Below are positions 40,423 to 50,055 of a DNA stretch of 64,000 nt, one piece after another. Under the pieces are notes generated by a model. It was not told the origin of the DNA. It searched no databases and worked only from the letters and a program-made list of their open reading frames with translations. Position 1 is the stretch's first letter, and each line of letters begins with the position of its first letter. This stretch comes from Betaproteobacteria bacterium (lineage in GTDB: Bacteria > Pseudomonadota > Gammaproteobacteria > Burkholderiales > Usitatibacteraceae), in the NCBI GenBank assembly GCA_016720925.1, contig JADKJR010000005.1, positions 248,001-312,000 on the forward strand. The letters run 5' to 3'. The position numbers and the translations under genes are program-made.

Positions 40423-41379
40423 TCAGGCTCCGGCGGCCTTGATCAGTTCGGGCACCACCTGCAGGCAATCGCCGACGATGCCGTAGCGCGAGTAACGAAA
40501 AATGGAAGCGTCGGCATCCTTGTTAATGGCGACGATGGTCTTGGCAGCGGAACAACCTGCCATGTGCTGGCTGGCCCCGGAGATACCCACCGCGACATAA
40601 AGCCCCGGGCGCGTGATCTTGCCGGTCAAGCCGACCTGACGCGAGGAGTCAACCCAACCGTCGTCGACGATGGCGCGCGAAGCGCCCCACATTCCGCCAA
40701 GCCTATCAGCAAGTTGTTTGACCAGCTCGAAATTCTGCGCACTGCCCAGGCCACGGCCACCTGAGACAATAATCTCGGCGTCCTCCAGGCGCGGCCCCTC
40801 TGCTTTGGGTGAGGCGACGACACGGAAGCGTTCCACTATGGAGGAAAGATCGACACTGATTGAATTCTTCCGCAGTGGGACGGGCTGCGCCACAGTCTGT
40901 GCGCGTAGCGAGGTCGCGACCACGGCGACGATATTGACCGGAGCCACCAGTCGATAGACGACATGCGTGTCGCCGCCGAAGGCAGTCGCTGTAATGTCCA
41001 TCCCTGCGCCACTCTTCGCCACCGCAAAAGCGTTCATCACCACCGGAACGCCCAGGCGACCGGCCAGCGTTGGAACAACAGCACGCGCCGCGGCGCTCTG
41101 GTTGAAAATCAGTGTCTTCGGCGCTCGTTGTGCGCAGTATTGGCTGAGGGCTGCGACCACGGCGTCGTTACCGTAGCCGGCAAGTCTCGTATCATTGATC
41201 ACATCCAGCACAGCAACGCCATAGCGCGCGGCTATCTCCTCCGCGCCGGCGGCGAGGCCGCCTATCACAAGCCAGCTCAGCTCGACACTCGTCTCTTCGG
41301 CCCGTTGGCGCGCCAACGTCAGGGCCTCGACGCCACCGCCTTCAATCACATCGCCCCAGGAACAGAATACAACGCTCAT
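40423..41379 (-). CDS. etfA: Electron transfer flavoprotein alpha subunit (FixB/EtfA)
   Basis: 318 aa with the start at 41379 (MSVVFCSWGDVI) after GGAGGA. The C-terminal FAD domain is typical: SGGRGLGSAQNFELVKQLAD, then VGLTGKITRPGLYVAVGISG and ASQHMAGC. It would take electrons from acyl-CoA dehydrogenases and hand them to ETF-QO or EtfD. No beta subunit gene (EtfB/FixA) is seen next to it or elsewhere in the window, which is unusual because the two are normally adjacent. The next gene is a CoA ligase. Confidence 0.88.
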   Translation of the reverse strand: MSVVFCSWGDVIEGGGVEALTLARQRAEETSVELSWLVIGGLAAGAEEIAARYGVAVLDVINDTRLAGYGNDAVVAALSQYCAQRAPKTLIFNQSAAARAVVPTLAGRLGVPVVMNAFAVAKSGAGMDITATAFGGDTHVVYRLVAPVNIVAVVATSLRAQTVAQPVPLRKNSISVDLSSIVERFRVVASPKAEGPRLEDAEIIVSGGRGLGSAQNFELVKQLADRLGGMWGASRAIVDDGWVDSSRQVGLTGKITRPGLYVAVGISGASQHMAGCSAAKTIVAINKDADASIFRYSRYGIVGDCLQVVPELIKAAGA

Positions 41380-41419
41380 GTTTGTCGATCCTCCATCGAT
41401 GGTACTTGTTCCTGAATTA

Positions 41420-42917
41420 TCATTTAGCAAATTCCTGACGAACGATACGACGCAACAGCTTCCCCGTCTCATTGTAGGGCAGTTCCGTTTGGAAACTGAT
41501 CGCGACGGGTACCCGCGAGGAGCGCAGCCGCGCCTTCACCCAGTCCTGCAGTTCCGTCACGGTGGCTTTGACTGTGTCCTTGAGCACGACGGCTGCTGCC
41601 ACCGCTTCGCCCCATTGCGGATCGGCAATGGCTACTACAGCGACATCGGCGACCGCCGGATGATCGAGCAGCACGTCCTCGATCTCGCCCGGCGAAATGT
41701 TCTCCCCACCACGGACAATGACGTCATCATCGCGCCCCTCAAGAAACAGAAAACCTTCGGCGTCGAGCGAACCGCGATCCTTGGTCGGAAACCATCCAGC
41801 TTCATCGAGTTGGCTGCCCAGCCCATGGTACTCGCCGCCAACCTGCCCGCCTCGGACGAATATCAGACCTGACTGGTCGGGGCCGAGAGAGTTGGCGTTG
41901 TCATCGCGTATCTCGAGTTCTATGGCAGGAAGGGGTCGCCCCACGCTACCAAGGCGCCGCCGTACCGCCGGGTCGTGGCTGGTGGCCGCCGCACGATGGT
42001 CGTCCGGCCCAAGCAGGGCAATCGTTGAACTAGTCTCGGTTAGACCATACGCATTGGTAAAGTCCGCGTGCGGCCAAAGGCGCAACGCCTTCTCGATCAC
42101 CGGCGGAGGCATTTTTCCGCCACCATATGCAATGGCGCGCAAGGTCGGTAGTTCGACCGCAGCACCGTTCTCGATTTCCTCGACAATACGCGCCAGCATG
42201 GTCCGGAACCAGGAAGGCGTTACTAACGTTTTCTTCGCGGCACAGGCGCAACCACTCGCGCGCCTCGAAATTGGGCATTTGCACCATGCGCCGGCAGGCA
42301 TAGGTGGAGCTAAGCACCGCCGAAATGCCGGCGATATGATAAGGCGGCACCGTCACCAGAATCGCGTCTTCCTCGGCGGCCGAGCCGAACTCCACTGTGC
42401 CTAGGATGTAGGACATCAGGTTTTCGTGACGCAGCAGTGCCGCTTTCGGCTTGCCGGTGGTGCCGCTGGTAAATAGCTGGATGGCGACGTCCCGAGGCTC
42501 GCCGCTGGCCGCCATTGCGGCCACGGACTCGGCCCGGCAGGCCGCAAGTAAGTCTGCGGTCAATATGGGCTGCACGGCTTTGGGAAACGTAAACGGCTTT
42601 GCGTATTCTGCGCCGATGATCACCAACGCCGGGGCAATGCGCTCCAGCAGGGCTTCGATCTCGTGCGTCGTCAAGCGGTAGTTGATCGGCACATAAGGTA
42701 CGCCGGCATAGGCCGCGGCGAAAATTGCAACCGGTATAGCGATGCTGCTGATATCTATGAGACCCAGGTAACTGCAGCCACTCGCATGTATCTTTGCCGC
42801 CGCCGCCCACGACGCTCGCTGCAGTTCGGAGTAGGTCAGAGATTCGCTGCCGGTTTTCACGGCAACGCGGTCGGGGTAAGTCTCCGCCGCCATCTCTAAC
42901 AGCATGGCCAAGTTCAT
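41420..42917 (-). CDS. Acyl-CoA ligase (AMP-forming), second ligase of the cluster (one frameshift)
   Basis: About 499 aa. It has FTSGTTGKPKAALLRHENL (the P-loop), the A5 stretch NAYGLTETSS, the GRDDDVIVRGGENISPGEIE hinge and a C-terminal Lys motif YNETGKLLRR. The two halves are in different frames joined near 42210 (AFLVP then MLARIVEEI). It is distinct from the FadD3-like gene, so the cluster has at least two activating enzymes. The substrate is not readable; a steroid side-chain or ring acid is likely given the neighbours. It lies 40 bases upstream of etfA on the same strand. Confidence 0.8.
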
Positions 42918-42930
42918 GGTTTGCTTTCGC

Positions 42931-43254
42931 TTAGTCGGAAGAGGGCAGTGCTTTCGCCTGCTTCACAGTCAGGAGCTGGCTATTTGCTGTTATGGCACCC
43001 TTCCCCCCTTTGGTACAAAGCACTTCTATTTTGTCTTCGGCATCGGCATAACGCTTGCCAACCAGGCAGGCGTTGTCCTCGGCTGCGGACAGCGCAGCCG
43101 AGACATCGCGTGTTGCCGTCATGGCGATCATGGGATGACCGCCACAGCTCAACTGGCATTCGCCGCCCGGAACCTTGATGACCATGATCTCGGCGTCGCA
43201 TACCGCGCTTTTCATGCGTACGCCAGCTTTAAGTATATTTTTGAGCATATTCAT
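42931..43254 (-). CDS. Small conserved-looking protein, 107 aa, of the cluster
   Basis: Not recognised by function. The start at 43254 follows GGGAGCAGG. Read as MNMLKNILKAGVRMKSAVCD, then EIMVIKVPGGECQLSCGGHP and IEVLCTKGGKGAIT, it has three Cys in a pattern C-x(22)-C and LCTK. It is soluble with no signal peptide. It is probably the first gene of the leftward operon that includes the CoA ligase, etfA, DUF35 and ltp. The name and role are open; similar short proteins may exist next to steroid-degradation genes. Confidence 0.6.
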   Translation of the reverse strand: MNMLKNILKAGVRMKSAVCDAEIMVIKVPGGECQLSCGGHPMIAMTATRDVSAALSAAEDNACLVGKRYADAEDKIEVLCTKGGKGAITANSQLLTVKQAKALPSSD

Positions 43255-43699
43255 GGACCTGCTCCCAGATAATCGAGTATGAGGTGGATTATGTTGGCCG
43301 GCACTCCTTCCGGCTTCGTCCGAGTGGACGATAACCGTCGCTACCAAGAAAACCCGGCGCAGCGAACGCCCGAAAGGGAAGAGATCCCGACCTCGTTCCT
43401 CCATCGTCCGAATTGGATGGATTTTCTACTAGTCGGCATCCGCTCGCATCGTCGATCGGGATGATGGCTCAGCCGAATCGTGTGACGTGATTCAGATGAT
43501 CGAGAGCAGCCCATAAGGCTATGTGCATAGTCCGATCAGACGAAGGCGTCAACGGCTCCCCCGGTCACCATACAACTGACTTGCCAAGATCAACGCCGCC
43601 TCGCGCTAGTCCCTCTGGACGATGCCTGAAGGCCGCGTCCAGATGAGAATCGGATAGGAATCGGGATGCCCCAAATCACCCTTTGATAGCGACGAGCCC
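43255..43699. other. Divergent promoter region between the two catabolic operons
   Basis: About 445 bases between the leftward (small gene, ligase, etfA) and the rightward (ipdA) operons. No coding gene or RNA was recognised, so both operon promoters should lie here. No regulator gene such as a KstR2-type repressor was seen adjacent. Confidence 0.5.
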
Positions 43700-44569
43700 A
43701 TGAACAAACAACGCACTCTGTCCCAAGTTGTGTCCGTGCTTGCCAATGGCATGACTTTGGGCATTGGCGGCTGGGGACCACGGCGAAAACCCATGGCCAT
43801 CGTGCGCGAAATCCTGCGTTCGAACCTGAAGGATCTGACCATCGTCGCCTACGGTGGCCCCGAAATCGGAATGCTCTGCGCCGCAGGCAAGGTGAAGAAG
43901 CTCGTGTTCGGCTTCGTCACCATGGACGCGCTGCCGCTGGAACCCTATTTCCGCAAGGCCCGGGAGAGCGGGGCCCTGGAAGTCATGGAACTGGACGAAG
44001 GCATGTTCGAGTGGGGCCTCCGCGCTGCCGGCATGCGCCTTCCCTTCCTGCCGACTCGCTGCGGCCTCGGCACCGACGTCGTGAAACGCAATCCCGGGAT
44101 AAAGATGGTGAAGTCGCCCTATCCTGATGGCGAAGTCCTGCTGGCGATGCCGGCGCTCAAGTTGGATGTCGCGCTGTTGCATGTCGATGTGGCCGACAAG
44201 CTCGGCAATACCTTGATCACAGCGGCCGATCCACTGTTTGACAACCTGTTTGCACGTGCGGCTGACGCCTGCTACGTCAGCACAGAGAAGCTGGAAGACA
44301 AGTTTGCGCTTACCGGCGAAGAGGCACGGTTTAATTATTTCGAGCGCTATTTGGTGAAGGGCGTGGTGCATGCGCCCGGCGGTGCCCACCCGACGTATTG
44401 CGGCAAGAACTACGGCTGGGACATGGACCATCTGAAGAAGTACAACGCCTCCGCCGCGGAAGAAGGCGGATGGGAAAAGTATTGCGACGAATTCATACGC
44501 TGCGGCGAGGAAGAATACCTCGCCAGGGCGGGCATCGGCGGCGCCGAACGCGCCGTCCCACCGATTTGA
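43700..44569 (+). CDS. ipdA: CoA-transferase subunit IpdA (steroid ring opening)
   Basis: 289 aa, family I CoA-transferase alpha subunit. With IpdB it hydrolyses and opens the last steroid ring (COCHEA-CoA hydrolase step). The opening NKQRTLSQVVSVLANGMTLG and IGGWGPRRKPMAIVREIL give the family Gly-rich strand. Later, IVAYGGPEIGMLCAAGKVKK and HVDVADKLGNTLITAADPLF follow. It differs from ordinary acetate CoA-transferases, and the match is to the IpdA group by memory. ipdB follows after 13 bases. Confidence 0.88.
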   Translation: MNKQRTLSQVVSVLANGMTLGIGGWGPRRKPMAIVREILRSNLKDLTIVAYGGPEIGMLCAAGKVKKLVFGFVTMDALPLEPYFRKARESGALEVMELDEGMFEWGLRAAGMRLPFLPTRCGLGTDVVKRNPGIKMVKSPYPDGEVLLAMPALKLDVALLHVDVADKLGNTLITAADPLFDNLFARAADACYVSTEKLEDKFALTGEEARFNYFERYLVKGVVHAPGGAHPTYCGKNYGWDMDHLKKYNASAAEEGGWEKYCDEFIRCGEEEYLARAGIGGAERAVPPI

Positions 44570-44582
44570 ACTGGCCGAGATC

Positions 44583-45398
44583 TTGACTCGGGAGCAGCGA
44601 CCAGAATGCACCCTGGCCGAACTGATGGTCGTCGCGTGCGCCGAAGCCTGGCGCGGAAACGGCGAGCTACTTGCCTCCGGCATCACCACAGTGCCGCGTC
44701 TCGGCGCCAGCCTGGCGAAGCTCACGCATACACCAGAGCTGCTTATGACCGACAGCGAAACCTACCTGGTCTCCGAGCCGGTTCCACTCGGCCCGCGCGG
44801 CGACTACGTGCCCAAGTTCGAAGGATACATGAGCTTCGATCGCGTCTTCGAATGTGTCTGGGGTGGCAAGCGCCACGCCATGATTGGACCATCCCAGATC
44901 GACCGTTTTGGCCAAGCCAACCTGTCATGTGTTGGCGGCGAGTATGCTAAGCCGAAGTCGATGGTGCTGGGGGTTCGCGGCCTGCCGGGCAACAACATCA
45001 ACCACGCAAATTCCTACTTCGTGCCCAACCACGGTCCGCGCGTCTTCGTCGCCGGCGAAGTGGACATGGTCTCGGGAGTCGGCTACAACCCGGCGCGCTT
45101 CGAGCCCGGCATGAAGAACGATTTTATTGACCTGCGCCTAATCGTCACCGATCTGTGCGTGATGGACTTCATGGGCCCCGACCATGCCATTCGCGTCAGG
45201 TCGCTGCATCCCGGAGTGAGCTTTGAACAGGTGCAGGCGGCCACCGGCTTCCCGTTGTTGAAGGCCGAGGATATGGGAGAAACATCGCTGCCGACCGCCG
45301 AGCAACTGGCAATCATCAGCCGCCTCGACCCGCACAACCTGCGTGCCGCCATCATCAAAGGGAACCCGCCTGGAATTCGCCAGGTAGCGGCGCCGTGA
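44583..45398 (+). CDS. ipdB: CoA-transferase subunit IpdB
   Basis: 271 aa, beta partner of IpdA. The sequence ECTLAELMVVACAEAWRGNG, then GITTVPRLGASLAKLTHTPE, aligns with the N-terminus of mycobacterial IpdB. Further on, GPSQIDRFGQANLSCVGG holds the family core. The start is TTG at 44583 by frame length; an ATG at 44625 is an alternative. Its stop overlaps the GTG start of the next gene. It works only as a heteromer with IpdA. Confidence 0.88.
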   Translation: MTREQRPECTLAELMVVACAEAWRGNGELLASGITTVPRLGASLAKLTHTPELLMTDSETYLVSEPVPLGPRGDYVPKFEGYMSFDRVFECVWGGKRHAMIGPSQIDRFGQANLSCVGGEYAKPKSMVLGVRGLPGNNINHANSYFVPNHGPRVFVAGEVDMVSGVGYNPARFEPGMKNDFIDLRLIVTDLCVMDFMGPDHAIRVRSLHPGVSFEQVQAATGFPLLKAEDMGETSLPTAEQLAIISRLDPHNLRAAIIKGNPPGIRQVAAP

Positions 45399-45829
45399 CA
45401 ACGCCGATTCTTGAAGGCTGGTTCAGCGAAACAGGCGGACAGGCACATCTAATCGGTAGCCGCTGCCGCAAGTGCGGCACCTATTACTTTCCCAAGATGA
45501 GCAATTTCTGCCGCAATCCGGATTGCGGCGGTGCGGAATTCGAGGATGCGCCACTATCGCGCACTGGCAGGCTGTGGTCTTACACCAACGCCTCGTACCA
45601 GCCGCCCGCGCCCTACGTCGCCGCAGATCCCTTCGTGCCCTTTGCCATCGCCGCCGTGGAACTCGAACGCGAACGCATGGTTGTGCTTGGCCAAGTGATC
45701 AGCGGAGTCGGCGTGGAGGCATTGAAGGTAGGCATGCCCATGGAATTGGTCATCGAGACCCTGGCGGTCGATGCCAGCGGCGAGAAGACGGTCTGGAAAT
45801 GGAAGCCCGCTGCGGAGCAACGCTCATGA
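45395..45829 (+). CDS. DUF35 OB-fold zinc-ribbon protein, second copy
   Basis: 144 aa, GTG start overlapping the ipdB stop by 4 bases. Zinc ribbon IGSRCRKCGTYYFPKMSNFC then RNPDC. OB-fold stretch GRLWSYTNASYQPPAPYV and a conserved end VWKWKP. It pairs with the Ltp gene that starts at its stop codon (ATGA). It is the second such pair in the cluster; the other lies on the opposite strand (39940-40412). The acyl-CoA binding role is from the family. Confidence 0.85.
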   Translation: MTTPILEGWFSETGGQAHLIGSRCRKCGTYYFPKMSNFCRNPDCGGAEFEDAPLSRTGRLWSYTNASYQPPAPYVAADPFVPFAIAAVELERERMVVLGQVISGVGVEALKVGMPMELVIETLAVDASGEKTVWKWKPAAEQRS

Positions 45830-47007
45830 GCAAAGATATTGCCATCCTCGGCGTCGGCATGCATCCCTGGGGCAAGTGGGGCCGCAATTTTGTCGAATAC
45901 GGCGTTGCTGCAGCACGCACCGCGCTGGTCGATGCTGGCGTGAACTGGCGCGACATTCAGTTCGTTTCCGGCGCCGCAACAATACCGAAACGGTTATCCC
46001 GGTTACGTAGCTGGTGCCACCTTTGCTCAAGCACTGGGCTGGCAGGGCGCGTCCATCAACACCTCCTACGCCGCCTGCGCCTCCGGCTCCCAAGCCTTGG
46101 CCGCGGCGCGCGCGCGGATCCTTGCCGGCGATGCCGACGTTGCGCTGGTGGTCGGCGCCGACACCACGCCGAAGGGCTTCCTCGCCCCGGCCAAAGGCGA
46201 GCGCCCCGACGATCCAGACTGGGTGCGCTTCCGCATCGGCATCACCAACCCGACCTACTTCGCACTCTATGCAAGACGGCGCATGGCCCTTTACGGCGAC
46301 ACCCTGGAGGACTTCGCCGCAGTGAAAGTGAAGAACGCCGAACACGGCTTCAGCAATCTCAACGCCCGCTACCGCAAGAAGTTCAGCGCCGCCGATGTCG
46401 CCGCCTCGGCCATGGTGGCCGATCCGCTGCGCCTGATGGACATCTGCGCTACCTCGGATGGCGGCGCCGCCATCGTCGTCTGCAGCCTCGATTACGCCAA
46501 GCGCATGGGAAAGGCGAATGCACCGCGCATCGCCGCGATCTCGACCGTGACACCCAGCTTTGCCTCGGAAGTGCTGGAAATGCCAGACATCGCGACCGAC
46601 TCGGCGATCGCCGCCGATCCGCACCGCTACCGCGCCGCCCTGCCCGCCCGTGCCTACGAGGATGCCGGCATCGGCCCGGAGGACATCAATGTCGCCGAGG
46701 TCTATGACTTGTCGACCGCGCTGGAACTCGACTGGTACGAGGACTTGCAGTTATGCAAGCGCGGCGAAGGCGCACTGTTGCTGCGTTCCGGTGCCACCCG
46801 CCTGGGCGGACGCGTGCCGGTCAATCCTTCCGGCGGCCTCGCCTGCTTCGGCGAGGCCGTGCCGGCACAGGCCCTGGCGCAGGTCTGCGAACTGGCGTGG
46901 CAAATGCGCGGCCAGGCCGGCGAACGCCAGGTCCAGGGGCTTCCGCCGGCATCACCGCCAACCAGGGTTTGTTTGGGCATGGCTCCTCGGTCATCGTCAA
47001 GCGTTGA
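45826..47007 (+). CDS. Lipid-transfer-protein type thiolase (Ltp), second copy (two frameshifts)
   Basis: About 393 aa when three frames are joined: MSKDIAILGVGMHPWGKWGR, then from about 45985 RNGYPGYVAGATFAQALGWQ, and near 46938 a last switch to AGITANQGLFGHGSSVIVKR. The nucleophile Cys lies in SYAACASGSQAL. NPSGGLACFGEA again replaces the GHP motif of true thiolases, which points to retro-aldolase or acyl-transfer chemistry with the DUF35 partner. Its place inside the ipdAB-ipdC operon suggests a step in ring C/D breakdown. The indels look like base-calling errors because the rest is well conserved. Confidence 0.8.
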
Positions 47008-47016
47008 GGAACATAG

Positions 47017-48128
47017 ATGAGTGATTTTCTGTATACGCCGGCCTGCGAAATGCTCGATTGCCGCTATCCCATCGTGCAAACCGCAATGGGCTGGATTGCC
47101 GATGCGCGGCTTGTGGCGGCAACCTGCAACGCAGGCGGCTTCGGTTTTCTCGCCGGAGCAGTCATGTCGCCGGCCGAAGTCGAGGCAGCGATCGCCAAGA
47201 CCAAAGCTCTAACCGATTGCTCGTTCGGGCTGAATTTCCACATGTTCCAGCCCGGTGCCCAAGAAATCGTCGACCTGGCCATCAGGCATCGTGACCGCAT
47301 CCGCGCCGTCAGTTACGGCCGCGGCCCGGACAAGAAGATCATCAAGCGCTTCCGCGACGCCGGCATTACCTGCATGCCGACCGTCGGCGCCGTCAAGCAT
47401 GCCGTCAAGGCCATCGAACTGGGGGCCGACCTGATCACTGTCCAAGGCTCGGAAGGTGGCGGACACACTGGCAGCGTGCCCACCACCATTCTGCTGCCGC
47501 AGGTGCTGGACGCGGTCAAAGTCCCAGTACTGGCAGCGGGCGGCTTCTACGATGGACGCGGGCTGGCCGCGGCGCTGGCTTTTGGCGCCGCAGGCATCGC
47601 CATGGGCACGCGCTTCCTGATGACCGCCGAATCGCCGGTGCCGGCAACGACGCTGGCGCGCTATCTCGAGGCCAAGGATGCAGCGAGCATACGCACGTCG
47701 ACCGCCCTCGACGGTATGCCGCAGCGCATGATCGACAACGAGTTCCTGCTCCACCTGGGAAGCGCAGGCGGCTTAAGCCGCCTCATGATGGCGCTCGGCA
47801 GCGCCTGGAAGTTCAAACAGCGCACCGGTATGAGCACCGGCCATATGCTCAACACCGCCGCCAAGGCGCTCAAGGATGGAGACATGAGCGTGGCTCAGAC
47901 CCTGATGGCGGCCAACGCGCCGGTGATCATCCAGCGGGCCATAGTCGAGGGCAAGCCGGCCGAGGGCGTGCTGCCCAGCGGCCAGGTTGCCATTGCCATC
48001 AATCAGTTGCCACCGGTGGCCGAAATGATAGCCGCCATGGTGAATACCGCGCGCGCGCGCGCCGCCGCACTGGCCATGGGAGAATCACGTGACCGCGGAC
48101 AGGAAACCCCCTTGCCGCACCGTTCTGA
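47017..48128 (+). CDS. ipdC: IpdC: NADH-dependent flavin reductase (2-nitropropane dioxygenase-like fold)
   Basis: About 370 aa. A nitronate-monooxygenase-like TIM barrel (PIVQTAMGWIADARLVAATC, then GSEGGGHTGS and ALAFGAAGIAMGTRFL, the flavin phosphate site). In Mycobacterium tuberculosis IpdC acts on the 5-OH-HIC-CoA intermediate before IpdAB. As given the frame runs on into EchA20 (622-codon fusion). One extra C in the run at 48110-48115 would end it at the TGA 48126-48128 and would start EchA20 at GTG 48089. That reading is preferred here. Confidence 0.85.
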
Positions 48129-48885
48129 GTCCGGCATCGCCGAAGTGATCATCGATAAGCCGCCGGTCAACGCGTTAGACAGCGCTGAATGGCACGCTCT
48201 GGCCCATGAAATCGCCGCGCTCGGCAACCGGCCCGCGGTGCGCGTTATCGTGATCCGAAGCGAGGGGCGCGGCTTCTGCGCCGGCGTAGACATCAAGGAA
48301 TTGAATGCCCATCCCGACCGCATCGTCACGGTCAATGCCGGCAACTACGAAACCTTCCGCGCCGTGCATCGCAACCCGGTGCCGGTCATCGCGGCGGTGC
48401 ATGGCTTCGTGCTCGGCGGCGGCATCGGCATCTGCGGCGCATCCGACGTGGTGATCGCTTCGGAGTGTGCCAGTTTCGGCCTGCCTGAAGTGGACCGTGG
48501 CGCCATGGGTGGCGCCGCCCACCTGTCGCGCATGTTCAGCCTGCAGAAGGTGCGCTACCTGTTCTTCACCGGCGAGATGATCTCGGCCGCCGAAGCATTT
48601 CGCCTCAACGCGATCGAACGCGTCGTGCCGCGCGACCAGTTGCGCAGCGCCGCCATGGAGATCGCCGCCAGGATCGCCGCCAAGAGCCCGGCCATGATTC
48701 GCATCGCAAAGGAGGCGCTGAACGGCATCGAGGACGGCAACCTGGAAGAAAAGTACCGCTGGGAGCAAGGTTTCACCCTGCAGGCCTACATGAGTCCGGA
48801 TTCGGCAAAACGCGCGAAGCCTTCGTCGCCAAGCACGCGCCAAGTTCGGGGCATGGCCGAGCCTTGCAGGTCGGCGGCGCAATGA
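48089..48885 (+). CDS. echA20: EchA20-like crotonase (ring hydrolase)
   Basis: Crotonase fold of about 265 aa, close in order to mycobacterial EchA20: GIAEVIIDKPPVNAL, IRSEGRGFCAGVDIKELNA, VHGFVLGGGIGICGASDVVI, FGLPEVDRGAMGGAAHLSRM and KEALNGIEDGNLEEKYRWEQ. EchA20 opens a ring of the HIEC-CoA intermediate. The GTG start depends on correcting one missing C near 48113. The last 20 residues look frame-shifted again after 48803 (TREAFVAKH in the next frame). The stop overlaps the next start (ATGA). Confidence 0.8.
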
Positions 48886-50045
48886 AGCTGGAATACACGG
48901 ATCAGCAGCGCGCCTTTCGTGCCGAAGTACGCGCCTGGCTGGAAGCGAACCTGCCTGCCGAACCTCTGCAAAGCTTTGACACCGCCGCGGGCTTTGAGCA
49001 GCACCGCGCGTGGGAACGCACCCTGTCCACCGGCAACTGGAGCATGGTCACCTGGCCGCGCGAGTTGGGCGGGCGCGGCTGCGACCTGATCGAGTGGCTG
49101 ATATTCGAAGAGGAATACTGGCGCGCCCGGGCGCCGCTGCGTGTCAACCAGAACGGCATCTTCCTGCTCGGCCCCACCCTGATGGAGCATGGCAGCCCGG
49201 AACAGAAGCAGCGCTTCCTGCCCCGCATGGCCACCGGCGAACACATCTGGGCCCAGGGCTGGTCGGAACCCGGCGCCGGCTCCGACATGGCAGCGATTCG
49301 CACCAAGGCAGTTCGCGACGGCGATAACTACGTCATCAACGGCCAGAAGATCTGGGCCACGCGCGCCGTCTATGCCGATTGGCTGTTCGGGTTGTTCCGC
49401 AGCGATCCGGATTCGCAGCGCCACCACGGCCTCTCCTTCATCCTGTTGCCACTGAAGACGCCCGGCATCACGGTGCGGCCCATCGCGCAGCTCAACGGCC
49501 AGACCGGCTTTGCCGAAATATTCTTCGACGACGTGCGCGTCCCGGTCGAGAACCGCATCGGCGCGGAAGGCGCGGGCTGGAACATCGCCATGTCCACCGC
49601 CGGCTTCGAGCGCGGACTGCTTCTTCGTTCTCCGGCACGCTTCCAGGCCACGGCCGAAGCCCTGATCAAGCTCTACCTTGCACACCGCGAAACCGCCGAC
49701 CGCGATCCGGCCGTGCGTGATGCCGTGATGCGCGCCTGGATGGAAGCCGAGGCCTATACCCTGTCCACTTATCAGACCGCAAGCCTGCTGAAGGCCGGCG
49801 CACGCATCGGTCCGGAATCGAGCACCAACAAGATCTTCTGGTCCGAGATGGACCGGCAGATGCACGAAACCGCACTCTCCATCCTCGGCGCACGGGCCGA
49901 ACTGATGCCGCACGCGCCGGACGCGGGCGACGTCGGCCAGTGGCTGGACGGATTCCTTTTCTCCACCGCCGGCAGCATCTACGCCGGCGCCAACGAGATC
50001 CAGCGCAACATCGTCGCCGAGCGCATGCTCGGCATGCCGCGCTGA
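48882..50045 (+). CDS. Acyl-CoA dehydrogenase, pair 1, long subunit
   Basis: 387 aa starting MKLEYTDQQRAFRAEV. Acyl-CoA dehydrogenase blocks are clear: WAQGWSEPGAGSDMAAIRTK, INGQKIWATRA, then FDDVRVPVENRIG and the end YAGANEIQRNIVAERMLGMP. With the next, shorter gene it resembles the two-gene heterotetrameric dehydrogenases of steroid degraders (FadE31/32/33 in mycobacteria). Start and echA20 stop overlap (ATGA). The electrons would go to ETF. Confidence 0.88.
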   Translation: MKLEYTDQQRAFRAEVRAWLEANLPAEPLQSFDTAAGFEQHRAWERTLSTGNWSMVTWPRELGGRGCDLIEWLIFEEEYWRARAPLRVNQNGIFLLGPTLMEHGSPEQKQRFLPRMATGEHIWAQGWSEPGAGSDMAAIRTKAVRDGDNYVINGQKIWATRAVYADWLFGLFRSDPDSQRHHGLSFILLPLKTPGITVRPIAQLNGQTGFAEIFFDDVRVPVENRIGAEGAGWNIAMSTAGFERGLLLRSPARFQATAEALIKLYLAHRETADRDPAVRDAVMRAWMEAEAYTLSTYQTASLLKAGARIGPESSTNKIFWSEMDRQMHETALSILGARAELMPHAPDAGDVGQWLDGFLFSTAGSIYAGANEIQRNIVAERMLGMPR

Positions 50046-50055
50046 GGACGACACC

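Noticed and set aside
47017..48885. IpdC-EchA20 fused enzyme of 622 aa
   Set aside because: One missing C in a homopolymer near 48113 explains the join; the restored frame gives normal ends and starts for both proteins.
48800..48890. EchA20 running in frame into the next acyl-CoA dehydrogenase
   Set aside because: The open join exists only in one frame after an indel near 48803. The ATGA overlap at 48882-48885 is the more natural gene boundary.
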